This document shows, piece by piece, positions 24,904-33,809 of a stretch of DNA of 37,122 nucleotides (position 1 is the first letter of the stretch; each line of letters opens with the position of its first letter). Made by a program: the position numbers and the translations under genes. Under the pieces are notes generated by a model. That model made no database searches. It had not been told where the DNA came from and worked only from the letters and a program-made list of their open reading frames with translations. Origin of the DNA: Planctomycetota bacterium (lineage in GTDB: Bacteria; Planctomycetota; Brocadiia; JAADGH01); NCBI GenBank assembly GCA_013152475.1, contig JAADGH010000198.1:1-37122 (forward strand), read 5' to 3'.

Positions 24904-26310
24904 ATGGCGCGAATACGGACCCAGAGCACACGTCCGCAAGACAACTCGACGGATGCGCCCAAGGGAGAGCGGAATGGGGCGGGCCGGCCGTCCCTGGCCG
25001 AACGGGAGGTGGCGCACAGGACGCGGTGGCTCATCACGTCGCGATGGTTTGCTGCGATCGGCGTGTTGGTCTTCCCACTGGCGGCCCACTATGGGTTCGG
25101 GGTGGGGTTCTCCCTGAGGCCGGTGGTTGTCACGTCCGTCTCCATCGCGATCTACAACGCGGTGTTCCTCTTCTGCTACCGCCGGTTGAGCGTCCGCCGC
25201 GAGGGACGGTTCCGGGCCCTTGTCATTTTTGCGAATGTCCAGATCTTTGTCGATCTCCTTGTCCTCACGGTGTTGATCCACTACACCGGTGGGATCGAGA
25301 ACCCCTTCCTGTTCTTTTACATCTTCCACATGATCATCGCGAGCATCCTGCTCACCCGGTTCCAAGCCTATCTTCAGGCCACGTGCGCATCGATCCTGTT
25401 CGCAGGGCTGGCGTTGCTGGAGTACCACGGCACGATCCCCCACGTCGATCTGGGGAACTACCTGCTGGCCTCCTACCATGGGCGGCTGCAGGTCGTGGCG
25501 GGGATCTGTGTCGCACTCGTGAGCTCCCTGTACCTCTCCGTACACATGGCCAGCTCCATCGCCAACAGTCTGCGGAGAAACCAGGCCGAACTGGAGGAGG
25601 CCTACCGGAACTTAGAGGCCCTTAATGCCAGGCGCTCGGTCTTCTTCCGCGAGGCCAGCCACGAGCTGCGCGCGCCGCTCGTCGCCATGCGAAGCTGCCT
25701 CGATGTGGTCCTCGGCGAGCATGTGGGAACCATCAACGAGAGGCAGCGGGACATGGTCGAGCGAACGCACAATCGCATCGACTACCTGCTCGAGCTTGTC
25801 AGCGATCTCCTGCAACTGTCATGGCTGAGGGCCACCACCCAGCTCGTCAAGATCGAGAACGTGGACCTCGCCGAGACCGCCGCCGATGTGATCGACCTTC
25901 TCACCGAGAACGCCGCCGAGGCCAACGTTACGGTCACGACCGACATCGAGTCGGTGGACGTGGAGGGAGACAAATCCGCCTTCCGCCAGATGCTCATGAA
26001 CCTGATCGGCAACGCGATCAAATACAATCGCCGGGGGGGCCGCGTCACCGTGACCGGCCGGGCCGCGAAGAGCCGCTTCATCCTCGAAGTCGCCGACACC
26101 GGGATCGGCGTGGAGGCGGAGGATCACGGAAAGATCTTCGAGGAATTCTATCGCTCGCCCAAGGCGCGCGAGACGGTACGGATCGGCACCGGCGTGGGGC
26201 TGACCATCGTCCGGCGGGTGGTGGACATGCACCACGGCGAGATCGCGGTGGAGAGCGAACCAGGCAAGGGCACGACCTTCCGCGTCAGGCTGCCGCTGGA
26301 CCAGCCGTAG
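24904..26310 (+). CDS. membrane sensor histidine kinase with GGxxNPF (RegB-like) motif
   Basis: A 468-residue two-component kinase. About six membrane segments fill residues 45-220. The third to fourth contain YTGGIENPF (127-135), matching GGxxNPF, the quinone-site motif conserved in RegB/PrrB redox kinases. A short coiled coil (225-242) leads to the dimerisation domain with the phosphorylated His253 in SHELRAPL. The ATPase domain has the N box (NLIGNAIKY, 366-374), the G1 box DTGIG (398-402), FEEFYRS and the G2 box GTGVGL (428-433). All catalytic motifs are intact. The start at 24904 lacks a strong ribosome site and the first 30 residues look disordered, so a later start is possible. No response regulator lies beside it. 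It is divergent from the heme-protein operon. Confidence 0.9.
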   Translation: MARIRTQSTRPQDNSTDAPKGERNGAGRPSLAEREVAHRTRWLITSRWFAAIGVLVFPLAAHYGFGVGFSLRPVVVTSVSIAIYNAVFLFCYRRLSVRREGRFRALVIFANVQIFVDLLVLTVLIHYTGGIENPFLFFYIFHMIIASILLTRFQAYLQATCASILFAGLALLEYHGTIPHVDLGNYLLASYHGRLQVVAGICVALVSSLYLSVHMASSIANSLRRNQAELEEAYRNLEALNARRSVFFREASHELRAPLVAMRSCLDVVLGEHVGTINERQRDMVERTHNRIDYLLELVSDLLQLSWLRATTQLVKIENVDLAETAADVIDLLTENAAEANVTVTTDIESVDVEGDKSAFRQMLMNLIGNAIKYNRRGGRVTVTGRAAKSRFILEVADTGIGVEAEDHGKIFEEFYRSPKARETVRIGTGVGLTIVRRVVDMHHGEIAVESEPGKGTTFRVRLPLDQP

Positions 26311-26488
26311 CCGCCGGCCCCTCCCCATAGAACACGCCCCCCTCCGGCAGGAGCTTCGGCAGCGCCCGCACGAAGGACGGCAGATCACGCAGCACGTGCG
26401 GCAGTTTCCAGCAGGGCTCGGCCGCCACGCGCGGACGCGGGCGGATGCCCCACCTCAAGCGCCGGATGAACCTCGATAGCCAGATCAT
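26285..26488 (-). CDS. small hypothetical protein, possible N-terminal remnant
   Basis: A 67-residue frame starting 15 bases after the stop of the URO-D-like gene on the same strand and overlapping the end of the convergent kinase gene by 26 bases. The middle (WKLPHVLRDLPSFVRALPKLLPEGGVFYGEG) looks like genuine protein rather than random translation, while the last 13 residues are low-complexity Ala/Pro/Gly. It may be the start of a longer gene cut off by rearrangement next to the kinase. No ribosome site stands out. Not recognised. Confidence 0.35.
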   Translation of the reverse strand: MIWLSRFIRRLRWGIRPRPRVAAEPCWKLPHVLRDLPSFVRALPKLLPEGGVFYGEGPAATAGPAAA

Positions 26489-26503
26489 GGCCGAAACATC
26501 CCC

Positions 26504-27577
26504 TCACGTGTTCTCCACCAGCCAGTCCAGCGTACGCTGCGCGTCCTCCTCGTTCTTCGCCTGGCAGACGTAGAAGACCTTGTTCGGCTTCAGCTCCTTG
26601 TGATACGCCTTGATGTCGGCCGTGTTGCAGGGCACATACACACTCTTGCCCTTCGATTGAATCTCTTTCAGCAGGTCCATCCACTCGATGAACGACTTGT
26701 TCCGCGCCCCGGGCGTCCACTGAATGGCATCCAGGCCCCCGATAGAGCAGATGTCGCTTAGGTGCACCAGGCACTCCGGCCCGTCGTAGTGATAGACACA
26801 GTGCTCCAGGAAGGCCGCCTCCCCCTCCAGCGCGGGCAACACCCACCGGCGGAAGTGCTCCGGCCCGCACAGTGCGGCGAAGTCGCACTGGATCGTGTTC
26901 GTCTTGCCGTGGTGATAGGCCGGCACCCATCCGCACGTGCCGTGCCGGGCCATGCCGCCCGCCTCGTACACGGCATCATAGACCGTGGGATACACGGCCC
27001 GCACATCCGCTAAGGCGCGGTCGATCAGCTCCGGCACGTCATACAGGTCCATACAGAGCTTTGCCGGCGTGCGGATGGCCGACAGGGCGTCCATGTTGCT
27101 GTGCAGATCGAGGTGGCTGATGAGCATCTTGCCCTCGGCGGCTTTGCCGAGCGCCGTTACGAAGTCGAGCATCCGCGTCCACCATTTGTTCTGCGTGTCA
27201 AGCGCCAGGGGCAACGCCGAGGCCCAGTCTTCGACGAAGGGAACGACCCAGTTCGTGCTCTGGCTGTCCTTCGACCACTCCAACTCCGCCCCCAGCCAGG
27301 CCGCGAACTGGTCCGGGCCGAAGCTCGGCGTGTAGTTCGGCATGGCGTCGCCGCCCCACCAGGTCACCTCGGCATTGTGAAGGACCGTCTCGACCACGGG
27401 CCCGAAGTTTCCATCGTGCCCGGACATGTAGGGCAGCGGTTTGCCCGGCGGCGCACCCGCCTTGTGGCAGGTAATGGCCGTGCACGGCCGGTCCAGGACC
27501 TCCTGGTTCCAGAAGGCGGCCCAGTGTCTCTTCGCTTCCTCGAAATTCGGCTTGAACGCCAGCGCAGATTCGCTCAT
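26504..27577 (-). CDS. uroporphyrinogen-decarboxylase-fold protein
   Basis: A 357-residue soluble protein resembling the URO-D superfamily, which includes corrinoid methyltransferases (MtaA/CmuA-like) and many unassigned proteins in PVC bacteria. Features that fit are the repeated TIM-barrel turns ending in GKMLISHLDLHSNMDALSAI, the CVYHYDGPECLVHL segment (a His-rich strand near residue 250) and the final GKSVYVPCNTADIKAYHK. It lacks the N-terminal arginine-rich substrate motif of true HemE, so heme synthesis is unlikely. The cysteines and histidines could bind zinc for methyl transfer; this is inference. The start at 27577 follows GGAGAGG. It is divergent from cimA. Confidence 0.65.
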   Translation of the reverse strand: MSESALAFKPNFEEAKRHWAAFWNQEVLDRPCTAITCHKAGAPPGKPLPYMSGHDGNFGPVVETVLHNAEVTWWGGDAMPNYTPSFGPDQFAAWLGAELEWSKDSQSTNWVVPFVEDWASALPLALDTQNKWWTRMLDFVTALGKAAEGKMLISHLDLHSNMDALSAIRTPAKLCMDLYDVPELIDRALADVRAVYPTVYDAVYEAGGMARHGTCGWVPAYHHGKTNTIQCDFAALCGPEHFRRWVLPALEGEAAFLEHCVYHYDGPECLVHLSDICSIGGLDAIQWTPGARNKSFIEWMDLLKEIQSKGKSVYVPCNTADIKAYHKELKPNKVFYVCQAKNEEDAQRTLDWLVENT

Positions 27578-27701
27578 GTGAGACCTCTCCAAAGACGACG
27601 ATGTCCGACGACTCCCTCGGCAGCCCCGGCATGCCCCGTGGATACCTATGAGAGCAAAAGCGGCCCCATGAGTCCAGAGGTTTCCCCGCCCAAATGAATG
27701 A

Positions 27702-27730
27702 TTGACTTTGGTCAGCCCATTACATAAACT
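27702..27730 (+). promoter_or_regulatory. promoter of the cimA-valS operon
   Basis: TTGACT at 27702-27707, 17-base spacer and TAAACT at 27725-27730 (five and four of six consensus matches). Transcription would start near 27737 and give a leader of about 55 bases, too short for a T-box or leader-peptide attenuator. Confidence 0.55.
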
Positions 27731-27791
27731 GGAAAGTCTTGTTTTGAGGAGACGTTCACGCGGTTGAAAAGAGAATCAAGAGCAGGAACCC

Positions 27792-29375
27792 GTGCCCCGC
27801 AAAAAGATCGACATCCTGACCTATGACGCCACCCTCCGGGACGGCGCACAGGCGGAAGGGGTCTTCCTCTCCACCGAGGACAAGATCGCCATCGCGCTCA
27901 AGCTCGACGAGTTCGGCATCGACTACGTCGAGGGGGGGTTCCCCGAGTCGAACCCCACCGACATCGCCTTCTTCAAGGCCATCCGGATGCATACGCTCCG
28001 CCACGCCCGTCTCGCCGCCTTCGGTGCGACGCGGCGCAAGAAGATGAAGGTGGAGAACGACCCCGGCATTGCGGCTCTCCTCGCGGCCGGCGCCCCCGTG
28101 GTCACCATCGTGGGCAAGTCGTGGGACCTGCACGTGAGGGACGTGCTCAAGACCCCTCTCGACGAGAATCTTCGCATGATCGAAGACACCGTCCGATACC
28201 TGCGCAGGAAACGCAAGGAGGTGGTCTTCGACGCGGAGCACTTCTTCGACGGTTTCAAGGCCGATCCGGACTACGCCCTCCGGTGCGCCGTCGCCGCCGC
28301 CGAGGCGGGGGCGCAGACCGTTGTCCTCTGCGATACCAACGGCGGCAGCCTGCCGGAGGACGTGCAGCGGGCCGCGGCAGAGGTCCGCAAGGTCCTGGAC
28401 ATCCCCCTCGGCATCCACACCCACAACGACGCGAACCTGGCCGTCGCCACCACCCTGGCGGCCGTCAGCGCCGGGGCCACGCACGTGCAGGGGACCGTCA
28501 ACGGCATCGGCGAGCGGTGCGGGAACGTCGATCTGTGCAGCGTGATCCCGAACCTGGCCCTGAAGAGGAACCTGAAGTGCACAGCCGCGCGGAAGCTCGA
28601 CGAGCTGACGGACCTGTCGCGCTTCGTCTCCGAGGTGTGCAACATCGTGCCGCGGATGCACCAGCCTTTCGTCGGGCTCAGCGCCTTCGCCCACAAGGGC
28701 GGGCAGCACATCGACGCCATCCTGAAAAACCCGCGCACCTACGAGCATGTGCCGCCGGAGAGCGTGGGCAACGAACGCCGGCTGCTGCTCTCCGACCTGG
28801 CCGGCCGGTCCACCGTGGTGGAGAAGGTGAAGAAATTCGGCCTGAAGCGAAAGGGCGATGTGACAAACCGGATCCTCCGCAAGGTGCAGGAGAGGGAGCA
28901 CGAGGGGTATGAGTTCGAGGCCGCAGAGGGGAGCTTCGAACTGATGGTCCGCAAGGAAATCGGCAGGCATCGCGGCTTCTTCGACCTGGAAGGCTTCCGG
29001 GTGATTATTGAAAAACGCGAAAACGGCCAGCCCGTCACCGAGGCCACGGTAAAGATCCGCGTGGGCAACGAGGTGAAGCTGACCGTCAGCGAGGGCGACG
29101 GCCCGGTGAACGCCCTCGACGGCGCGCTGCGCAACGCCTTGCGGGAGTTCTATCCCGCCATACGGGAGGTCCGCCTGGTGGACTTCAAGGTGCGCGTCAT
29201 CAACCCGAGGGCCGCCACGGCGGCGCGCGTCTGCGTCGTAATCCAATCGCGCGACCGCAAGGACGTGTGGGGCACGGTCGGCGTGTCCGAGAACATCATC
29301 GAGGCAAGCTGGCAGGCGCTGGTGGACAGTGTGGAATACAAGCTCTTGAAAGACGGGACACGGTCGAAGCGATAG
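27792..29375 (+). CDS. cimA: (R)-citramalate synthase
   Basis: A 527-residue enzyme that condenses pyruvate and acetyl-CoA to citramalate, the first step of the threonine-independent route to isoleucine. The N-terminal catalytic barrel has YDATLRDGAQAEG (11-23) with the metal-binding Asp and catalytic Arg, HTHND (209-213) supplying the metal-binding histidines, and GTVNGIGERCGN further on. The C-terminal part (about 385-525) is a LeuA-type allosteric dimer domain ending in VSENIIEASWQALVDSVEYKL, as in long citramalate synthases. Length and layout match the CimA subfamily rather than isopropylmalate synthase. The start is GTG at 27792 with AGGA 4 bases before it. Six bases separate it from valS, so the two are co-transcribed. 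Confidence 0.9.
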   Translation: MPRKKIDILTYDATLRDGAQAEGVFLSTEDKIAIALKLDEFGIDYVEGGFPESNPTDIAFFKAIRMHTLRHARLAAFGATRRKKMKVENDPGIAALLAAGAPVVTIVGKSWDLHVRDVLKTPLDENLRMIEDTVRYLRRKRKEVVFDAEHFFDGFKADPDYALRCAVAAAEAGAQTVVLCDTNGGSLPEDVQRAAAEVRKVLDIPLGIHTHNDANLAVATTLAAVSAGATHVQGTVNGIGERCGNVDLCSVIPNLALKRNLKCTAARKLDELTDLSRFVSEVCNIVPRMHQPFVGLSAFAHKGGQHIDAILKNPRTYEHVPPESVGNERRLLLSDLAGRSTVVEKVKKFGLKRKGDVTNRILRKVQEREHEGYEFEAAEGSFELMVRKEIGRHRGFFDLEGFRVIIEKRENGQPVTEATVKIRVGNEVKLTVSEGDGPVNALDGALRNALREFYPAIREVRLVDFKVRVINPRAATAARVCVVIQSRDRKDVWGTVGVSENIIEASWQALVDSVEYKLLKDGTRSKR

Positions 29376-29381
29376 GGAACG

Positions 29382-32078
29382 ATGACGAACGAATTGCCAA
29401 CCCGGTACAGCCCCAAGGACATCGAGGAGAAGTGGTACAAGTTCTGGGAGGAGAACGGCCTCTTTCACAGCGAGCCGGACCCCGCCAGGCCCATGTATTC
29501 CATCGTCATCCCCCCGCCCAACGTCACCGGCGCGCTCCACATGGGCCACGCCCTCAACAACACGATCCAGGACATCCTGATCCGGTGGAAGCGGATGCAG
29601 GGGTTCAACGCCCTGTGGATGCCCGGCACCGACCACGCCGGCATCGCCACGCAGAACGTGGTGGAGAAGGAACTCGCCAAGAAAAAACTCACCCGCCACG
29701 ACCTGGGCCGGGAGAAGTTCGTCGAGGAGGTGTGGACGTGGAAAGACGTCTACCACGCCCGCATCACAAGCCAGCTCAAGAAGCTCGGCTCCTCGTGCGA
29801 CTGGGCCCGCGAGCGGTTTACCATGGACGAGGGGCTGTCGGCCGCCGTGCGCGAGGCCTTCGTCACGCTCTATGAGAAGGGCCTGATCTACAAGGGCAAG
29901 TACATCATCAACTGGTGCCCCCGCTGCCACACGGCCCTGAGCGACGACGAGCTGGAGTACGAGGACCACGAGGGACATCTCTGGCACATCCGATACCCCT
30001 TCAAGGACGAGCCGCACCTGCACGTAACCGTGGCCACCACCCGGCCCGAGACCATGCTCGGCGACACCGCCGTCGCCGTAAACCCGAAGGACGAGCGCTT
30101 CAAGGACCTGATCGGCAAGGCGCTGATCCTGCCCGTCGTCGGGCGGGAGATTCCCATCATCCCCGACGATTTCGTCGATCCTGAGTTCGGCACCGGCGCG
30201 GTGAAGGTGACCCCCGCCCACGACCCGAACGACTTCGAGATCGGCCTGCGGCACGACCTGGAGCAGGTCATCGTCATGAACGAAGACGGCACGATGAACG
30301 AAAACGCCGGCGACTACAACGGCCAGGACCGCTACGAGTGCCGCGAGGCGCTGGTCCAGGAGCTGAAACTCAAGAAACTCATTCACGCCATCGAGCCGTA
30401 TACCCATTCCGTGGCGCACTGTTACCGCTGCCATGACGTGATCGAGCCGTACCTCTCCGACCAGTGGTTTGTAAAAATGAAACCCCTGGCCGCCGAGGCG
30501 ATCCAGGCCACAAAGGACGGGCGCGTGACCCTCTTCCCGCAGCGATGGACCCACGTCTATATGCAGTGGCTGGAGAACGTGCGCGACTGGTGCATCTCCC
30601 GCCAGCTCTGGTGGGGCCACCGCATTCCGGCCTGGTACTGCGACGACTGCGGCGCGACGATAGTGCCGCGCACCGACCCGACGGAGTGCGCCGAGTGCAA
30701 GAGCAAGAACATCCGCCAGGACGAGGACGTCCTCGATACATGGTTCAGCAGCGACCTCTGGCCCTTCTCCACGCTGGGCTGGCCGGAGCAGACGCCGGAG
30801 CTGGACTGCTACTACCCCACGTCCGTGCTCGTCACCGACCGGGGCATCATCTACCTGTGGGTGGCGCGAATGGTGATGATGGGATTGTTCATAATGAAGA
30901 AAATCCCCTTCGCCCACGTCTACATCCACGGCACCATCCTCGACGAGGAAGGGCGGAAGATGTCGAAGTCCCTCGGCAACGGCATCGACCCGATCGTCAT
31001 GATCGAGGGCGGCGTCGATCGCGGGGAGGAACACCCCGGCTACGGGGCCGATGCCGTGCGGTTCAGCCTTATCTCGCTCACGGTGGAGGGGCAGGACGTG
31101 AAGCTCTCGCCGTCGAAGTTCGAGTACGGCCGGAACTTCGCGAACAAGATGTGGAACGCCGCGCGATTCGTCCTGATGAACATGGATGAGCTGAGCGGTG
31201 ACGCTCCGAAGGCGGAGACCATCGAGGATCGCTGGATCCTCAGCCGGCTCCATACCGTGGTGGAGCAGGTGACAACCAGCCTGGACCAGTACTGCTTCAA
31301 CGACGCCACCGGTGCGATCTATGACTTTGCCTGGCACGACTTCTGCGACTGGTATGTGGAGATCGTCAAGCCCCGGCTCAACGAGGGCGGCGACGTGCGA
31401 ACCGGCGCGCAGCACAGGCTCGCCCGGGTGCTCGACGGCATCCTTCGGCTGCTCCATCCCTTCATGCCGTTCGTGACGGAGGAACTCTGGCAGGCCCTGA
31501 AGAAGAGGGCCGGCAAACTGGAGCCTGATGACGTGGCATCCATCATGCTCGCCTCGTGGCCGGAAGTAAAGGCGGCTGAAAAGGACGCTGAGGCGGAAGA
31601 GACGATGGATCTGCTCCAGTCCATCGTTCGCGGCGTGCGGAACATCCGGAGCAAGATGAACGTCCAGGACAAGGCCGAGGTGGAGGCCGTTGTGTCCGCG
31701 CCCGATGAGGCCACTGCCAAGCGGCTATCCGATGATGCGGAGTTCGTCTGCCGCATGGCAAACCTGAGCGATATGGAGATTGGGGTGGACCTGGCCAAGC
31801 CCGAGTCATCGGCCGTCGAGGTCGTGGGCCAGATCCAGGTCTTCGTGCCGTTAGAGGGGCTGATCGACTTTGAGGCCGAGAAGACCCGCCTGCACTCGCG
31901 CATCGAGAAGGTGGAGAAGCAGCTTGCCATCGTGAACGGCAAGCTGAGCAACGAAAACTTCGTCAGCAAGGCCCCGGCTGACATCGTCCAGCGCGAGCGC
32001 GACCGGCTGGCCGAGCTCGAGGCCCAGCTCGATACGCTGAAGAAGAACTACGCGGACCTGGAGGGGAAAAGAGAATGA
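29382..32078 (+). CDS. valS: valyl-tRNA synthetase
   Basis: A complete 898-residue class I synthetase that charges tRNA-Val. The nucleotide-binding signatures are HMGH (53-56, in PPPNVTGALHMGH) and KMSKS (526-530). The editing domain lies between about 175 and 385, including TTRPETMLGDTAVAVNP and GTGAVKVTPAHDPNDFEIG. A zinc-like cluster (CDDCGA...CAECKSKN) follows. The anticodon-binding helical domain is at about 610-760, and residues about 830-898 form the ValS-specific C-terminal coiled coil that contacts tRNA. Length is normal and no key residue is missing. The start follows AGGGA, 6 bases after cimA, linking branched-chain amino-acid synthesis and tRNA charging in one transcript. Confidence 0.97.
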   Translation: MTNELPTRYSPKDIEEKWYKFWEENGLFHSEPDPARPMYSIVIPPPNVTGALHMGHALNNTIQDILIRWKRMQGFNALWMPGTDHAGIATQNVVEKELAKKKLTRHDLGREKFVEEVWTWKDVYHARITSQLKKLGSSCDWARERFTMDEGLSAAVREAFVTLYEKGLIYKGKYIINWCPRCHTALSDDELEYEDHEGHLWHIRYPFKDEPHLHVTVATTRPETMLGDTAVAVNPKDERFKDLIGKALILPVVGREIPIIPDDFVDPEFGTGAVKVTPAHDPNDFEIGLRHDLEQVIVMNEDGTMNENAGDYNGQDRYECREALVQELKLKKLIHAIEPYTHSVAHCYRCHDVIEPYLSDQWFVKMKPLAAEAIQATKDGRVTLFPQRWTHVYMQWLENVRDWCISRQLWWGHRIPAWYCDDCGATIVPRTDPTECAECKSKNIRQDEDVLDTWFSSDLWPFSTLGWPEQTPELDCYYPTSVLVTDRGIIYLWVARMVMMGLFIMKKIPFAHVYIHGTILDEEGRKMSKSLGNGIDPIVMIEGGVDRGEEHPGYGADAVRFSLISLTVEGQDVKLSPSKFEYGRNFANKMWNAARFVLMNMDELSGDAPKAETIEDRWILSRLHTVVEQVTTSLDQYCFNDATGAIYDFAWHDFCDWYVEIVKPRLNEGGDVRTGAQHRLARVLDGILRLLHPFMPFVTEELWQALKKRAGKLEPDDVASIMLASWPEVKAAEKDAEAEETMDLLQSIVRGVRNIRSKMNVQDKAEVEAVVSAPDEATAKRLSDDAEFVCRMANLSDMEIGVDLAKPESSAVEVVGQIQVFVPLEGLIDFEAEKTRLHSRIEKVEKQLAIVNGKLSNENFVSKAPADIVQRERDRLAELEAQLDTLKKNYADLEGKRE

Positions 32079-32133
32079 TGAATGATGAACGTCGAATGAT
32101 GAATCATGAATCATGAAGGAAGAGGCGTACACC

Positions 32134-32159
32134 GTCATTCCCGCGAAAGCGGGAATCCA
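32134..32159. repeat. dispersed palindrome, copy 2 (ATTCCCGCG-N-CGCGGGAAT type)
   Basis: Same hairpin as 5059-5084 with one base difference, in the gap between valS and the sugar isomerase gene. It is preceded by a run of short ATGATGAAT-like direct repeats (32074-32116). Confidence 0.8.
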
Positions 32160-32226
32160 CGCAGCATATCGTCGGGCTATTGGCCCGCCATCTCTTGTTC
32201 CCCATCCCAGTTCAGGGAGATGAACC

Positions 32227-33024
32227 ATGTCCAACCCACTCGCCGCCTTCAGCCTCTGCGGCGCGGATTTTGATGAGGCCGTAAAGCATATCTCGGCAGC
32301 GGGGATCACGCAAATCGCCCTCTACTTCCGACCGGAGAAGATGCCCTGCCAGTTGGAAACCATGACCGACGCCGATGCGAAGGCAATGAAGGATACACTG
32401 GCCGAGCACGGTCTGGCACCCATCGCCGCCGGCGGTGGGTCGAACGTCCTGGCGGAGGACGGGCTTGATCTGCTGGTGAAGAAACTCGACGGCGCCGCGA
32501 AGCTGGGTGTATCCGTCTTCGACACCGGCAGCCTCGCAACCAAGGACAAGGACGCCGAGACCATCGAGCGCGAGACGGCCCTCTTCTACGAGAACATGGC
32601 CCGGGCCGGCGATGCCGCCGCCGAGCGGGGCGTCACCATCTGCATCGAGACCCACGGCGGCCTGACGGGCACGGTCCCGAGCTCGCTCGCCCTGATGAAG
32701 CGCCTGAACCACCCGAACATCAGGATCGGATACGACCCGGCGAATATTGATTTTTACGAAGGTGCATCGCCGGTGGACGGGCTGGAGAAGCTCGTGCCCT
32801 ACATCGGCCACGTCCATGCCAAGGACCATGTGGGCGGCAAGGACTGCCGCGACTTCCCGAACGTCGGTGAGGGCGACGTGCCCTATGCAGAGATCCTCCC
32901 GACGCTGCGGAGCGGCGGATACGAGGGGCACATCTCCATCGAGCGCGCCCCCGGCGAGACACCTGATGAGCGGCTGGCATCGCTGAAGGAAGCCCATGCC
33001 TTTCTGAACGGGTTGATAGGATAG
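32227..33024 (+). CDS. sugar phosphate isomerase/epimerase (AP-endonuclease-2 fold)
   Basis: A 265-residue soluble barrel protein of the xylose-isomerase-like family. The metal-binding acids and histidines lie in ICIETHGG (Glu near 140), GYDPANIDF (Asp near 170), HVHAKDH (near 198-204) and ISIERAPG (Glu near 239). It belongs to the same fold family as the gene at 11968-12750 but is only distantly similar, so the two probably act on different sugars. The start follows AGGGAGATGAACC. The gene for a CBM9-like lipoprotein follows after 9 bases, forming a two-gene operon; the valS gene is 148 bases upstream with a repeat between. Confidence 0.82.
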   Translation: MSNPLAAFSLCGADFDEAVKHISAAGITQIALYFRPEKMPCQLETMTDADAKAMKDTLAEHGLAPIAAGGGSNVLAEDGLDLLVKKLDGAAKLGVSVFDTGSLATKDKDAETIERETALFYENMARAGDAAAERGVTICIETHGGLTGTVPSSLALMKRLNHPNIRIGYDPANIDFYEGASPVDGLEKLVPYIGHVHAKDHVGGKDCRDFPNVGEGDVPYAEILPTLRSGGYEGHISIERAPGETPDERLASLKEAHAFLNGLIG

Positions 33025-33033
33025 GAGTAGAGA

Positions 33034-33792
33034 ATGAAGAAGCATTTGGTGTGTGTGGTTGCGGCCCTGTGCCTGGTTGGCTGTGCGAGCGGCCCGGATT
33101 CAGCGAAGGACAAGGCAATGGAGAAGAAACCAAAGACCTATCACGTCGCGAAACTCGGCAAACCCATCCAGATCGACGCAAACTGGGACAAGCCCGAGTG
33201 GCAGGCCGTCAAGGCGCTCACACTCGGCGGCTACATGGGCGAGAAGCCCGACCATCGCCCCAAGGTCCAGGCGAAGCTCGCCTATGACGATCAAGCGATC
33301 TACGTCATCTTCCGCGTCGAGGACCGCTACGTCCGGGCCGTTGCGAAGAAGACGAACGATTCGGTCTGCCGCGACAGCTGCGTCGAGTTCTTTTTCACTC
33401 CCGGCACAGACATCGGCCTGAGCTACTTCAACACCGAGGTCAACTGCGGCGGGACGATCCTCCTCGGCTGGCACCCCGACGGAAAGAAGGGCGTGCGGGT
33501 CGATCCGGCGGATTGCGCGAAGATCCAGGTCGGCCACTCCCTGCCCAAGATCGTTGAGCCGGAAATCACGAAGCCCACGACGTGGACGCTGGAGTATCGC
33601 TTCCCCTTCGACCTCATCAAGAAGTATTGCCCAAAGGCGACCAAACCCGCACCCGGCGTGACATGGCGGGCCAATCTCTACAAGTGCGCCGACGCCACGT
33701 CGCACCCCCACTGGCTCACGTGGTCCTATGTGGACTTCCCGCGGCCGCGCTTCCACATGCCGCAGTTCTTCGGGACGCTGGTGTTTGAGTAA
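33034..33792 (+). CDS. CBM9-like carbohydrate-binding lipoprotein
   Basis: A 252-residue lipoprotein: the lipobox LVGC gives a lipidated Cys17 right after a short hydrophobic signal. Residues about 35-250 resemble the CBM9-like fold of sugar-binding modules and cellobiose/DOMON-like proteins: IQIDANWDKPEWQAV (the usual 'DG.LdepaW' opening), LAYDDQAIYVIFRVEDRYV, a CVEFFFTPG strand, and ANLYKCA...HPHWLTWS towards the end. No catalytic motif is seen, so it probably binds sugars at the membrane surface. AGGAG precedes the ATG. It is the second gene of the operon with the sugar isomerase and converges on the amidohydrolase gene after 17 bases. Confidence 0.82.
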   Translation: MKKHLVCVVAALCLVGCASGPDSAKDKAMEKKPKTYHVAKLGKPIQIDANWDKPEWQAVKALTLGGYMGEKPDHRPKVQAKLAYDDQAIYVIFRVEDRYVRAVAKKTNDSVCRDSCVEFFFTPGTDIGLSYFNTEVNCGGTILLGWHPDGKKGVRVDPADCAKIQVGHSLPKIVEPEITKPTTWTLEYRFPFDLIKKYCPKATKPAPGVTWRANLYKCADATSHPHWLTWSYVDFPRPRFHMPQFFGTLVFE

Positions 33793-33809
33793 GCCGCGTT
33801 GGCACGTGG

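Noticed and set aside
24528..24931. small frames in the intergenic region before the kinase
   Set aside because: They translate dispersed hairpin repeats (for example CHCEGRLSHKRKS) and lack start signals.
27756..31457. 1233-residue open frame on the minus strand
   Set aside because: It lies entirely opposite cimA and valS, which have full sets of family motifs. Long antisense frames are common in GC-rich genes, and its translation is His/Val/Leu/Asp-rich without domains.
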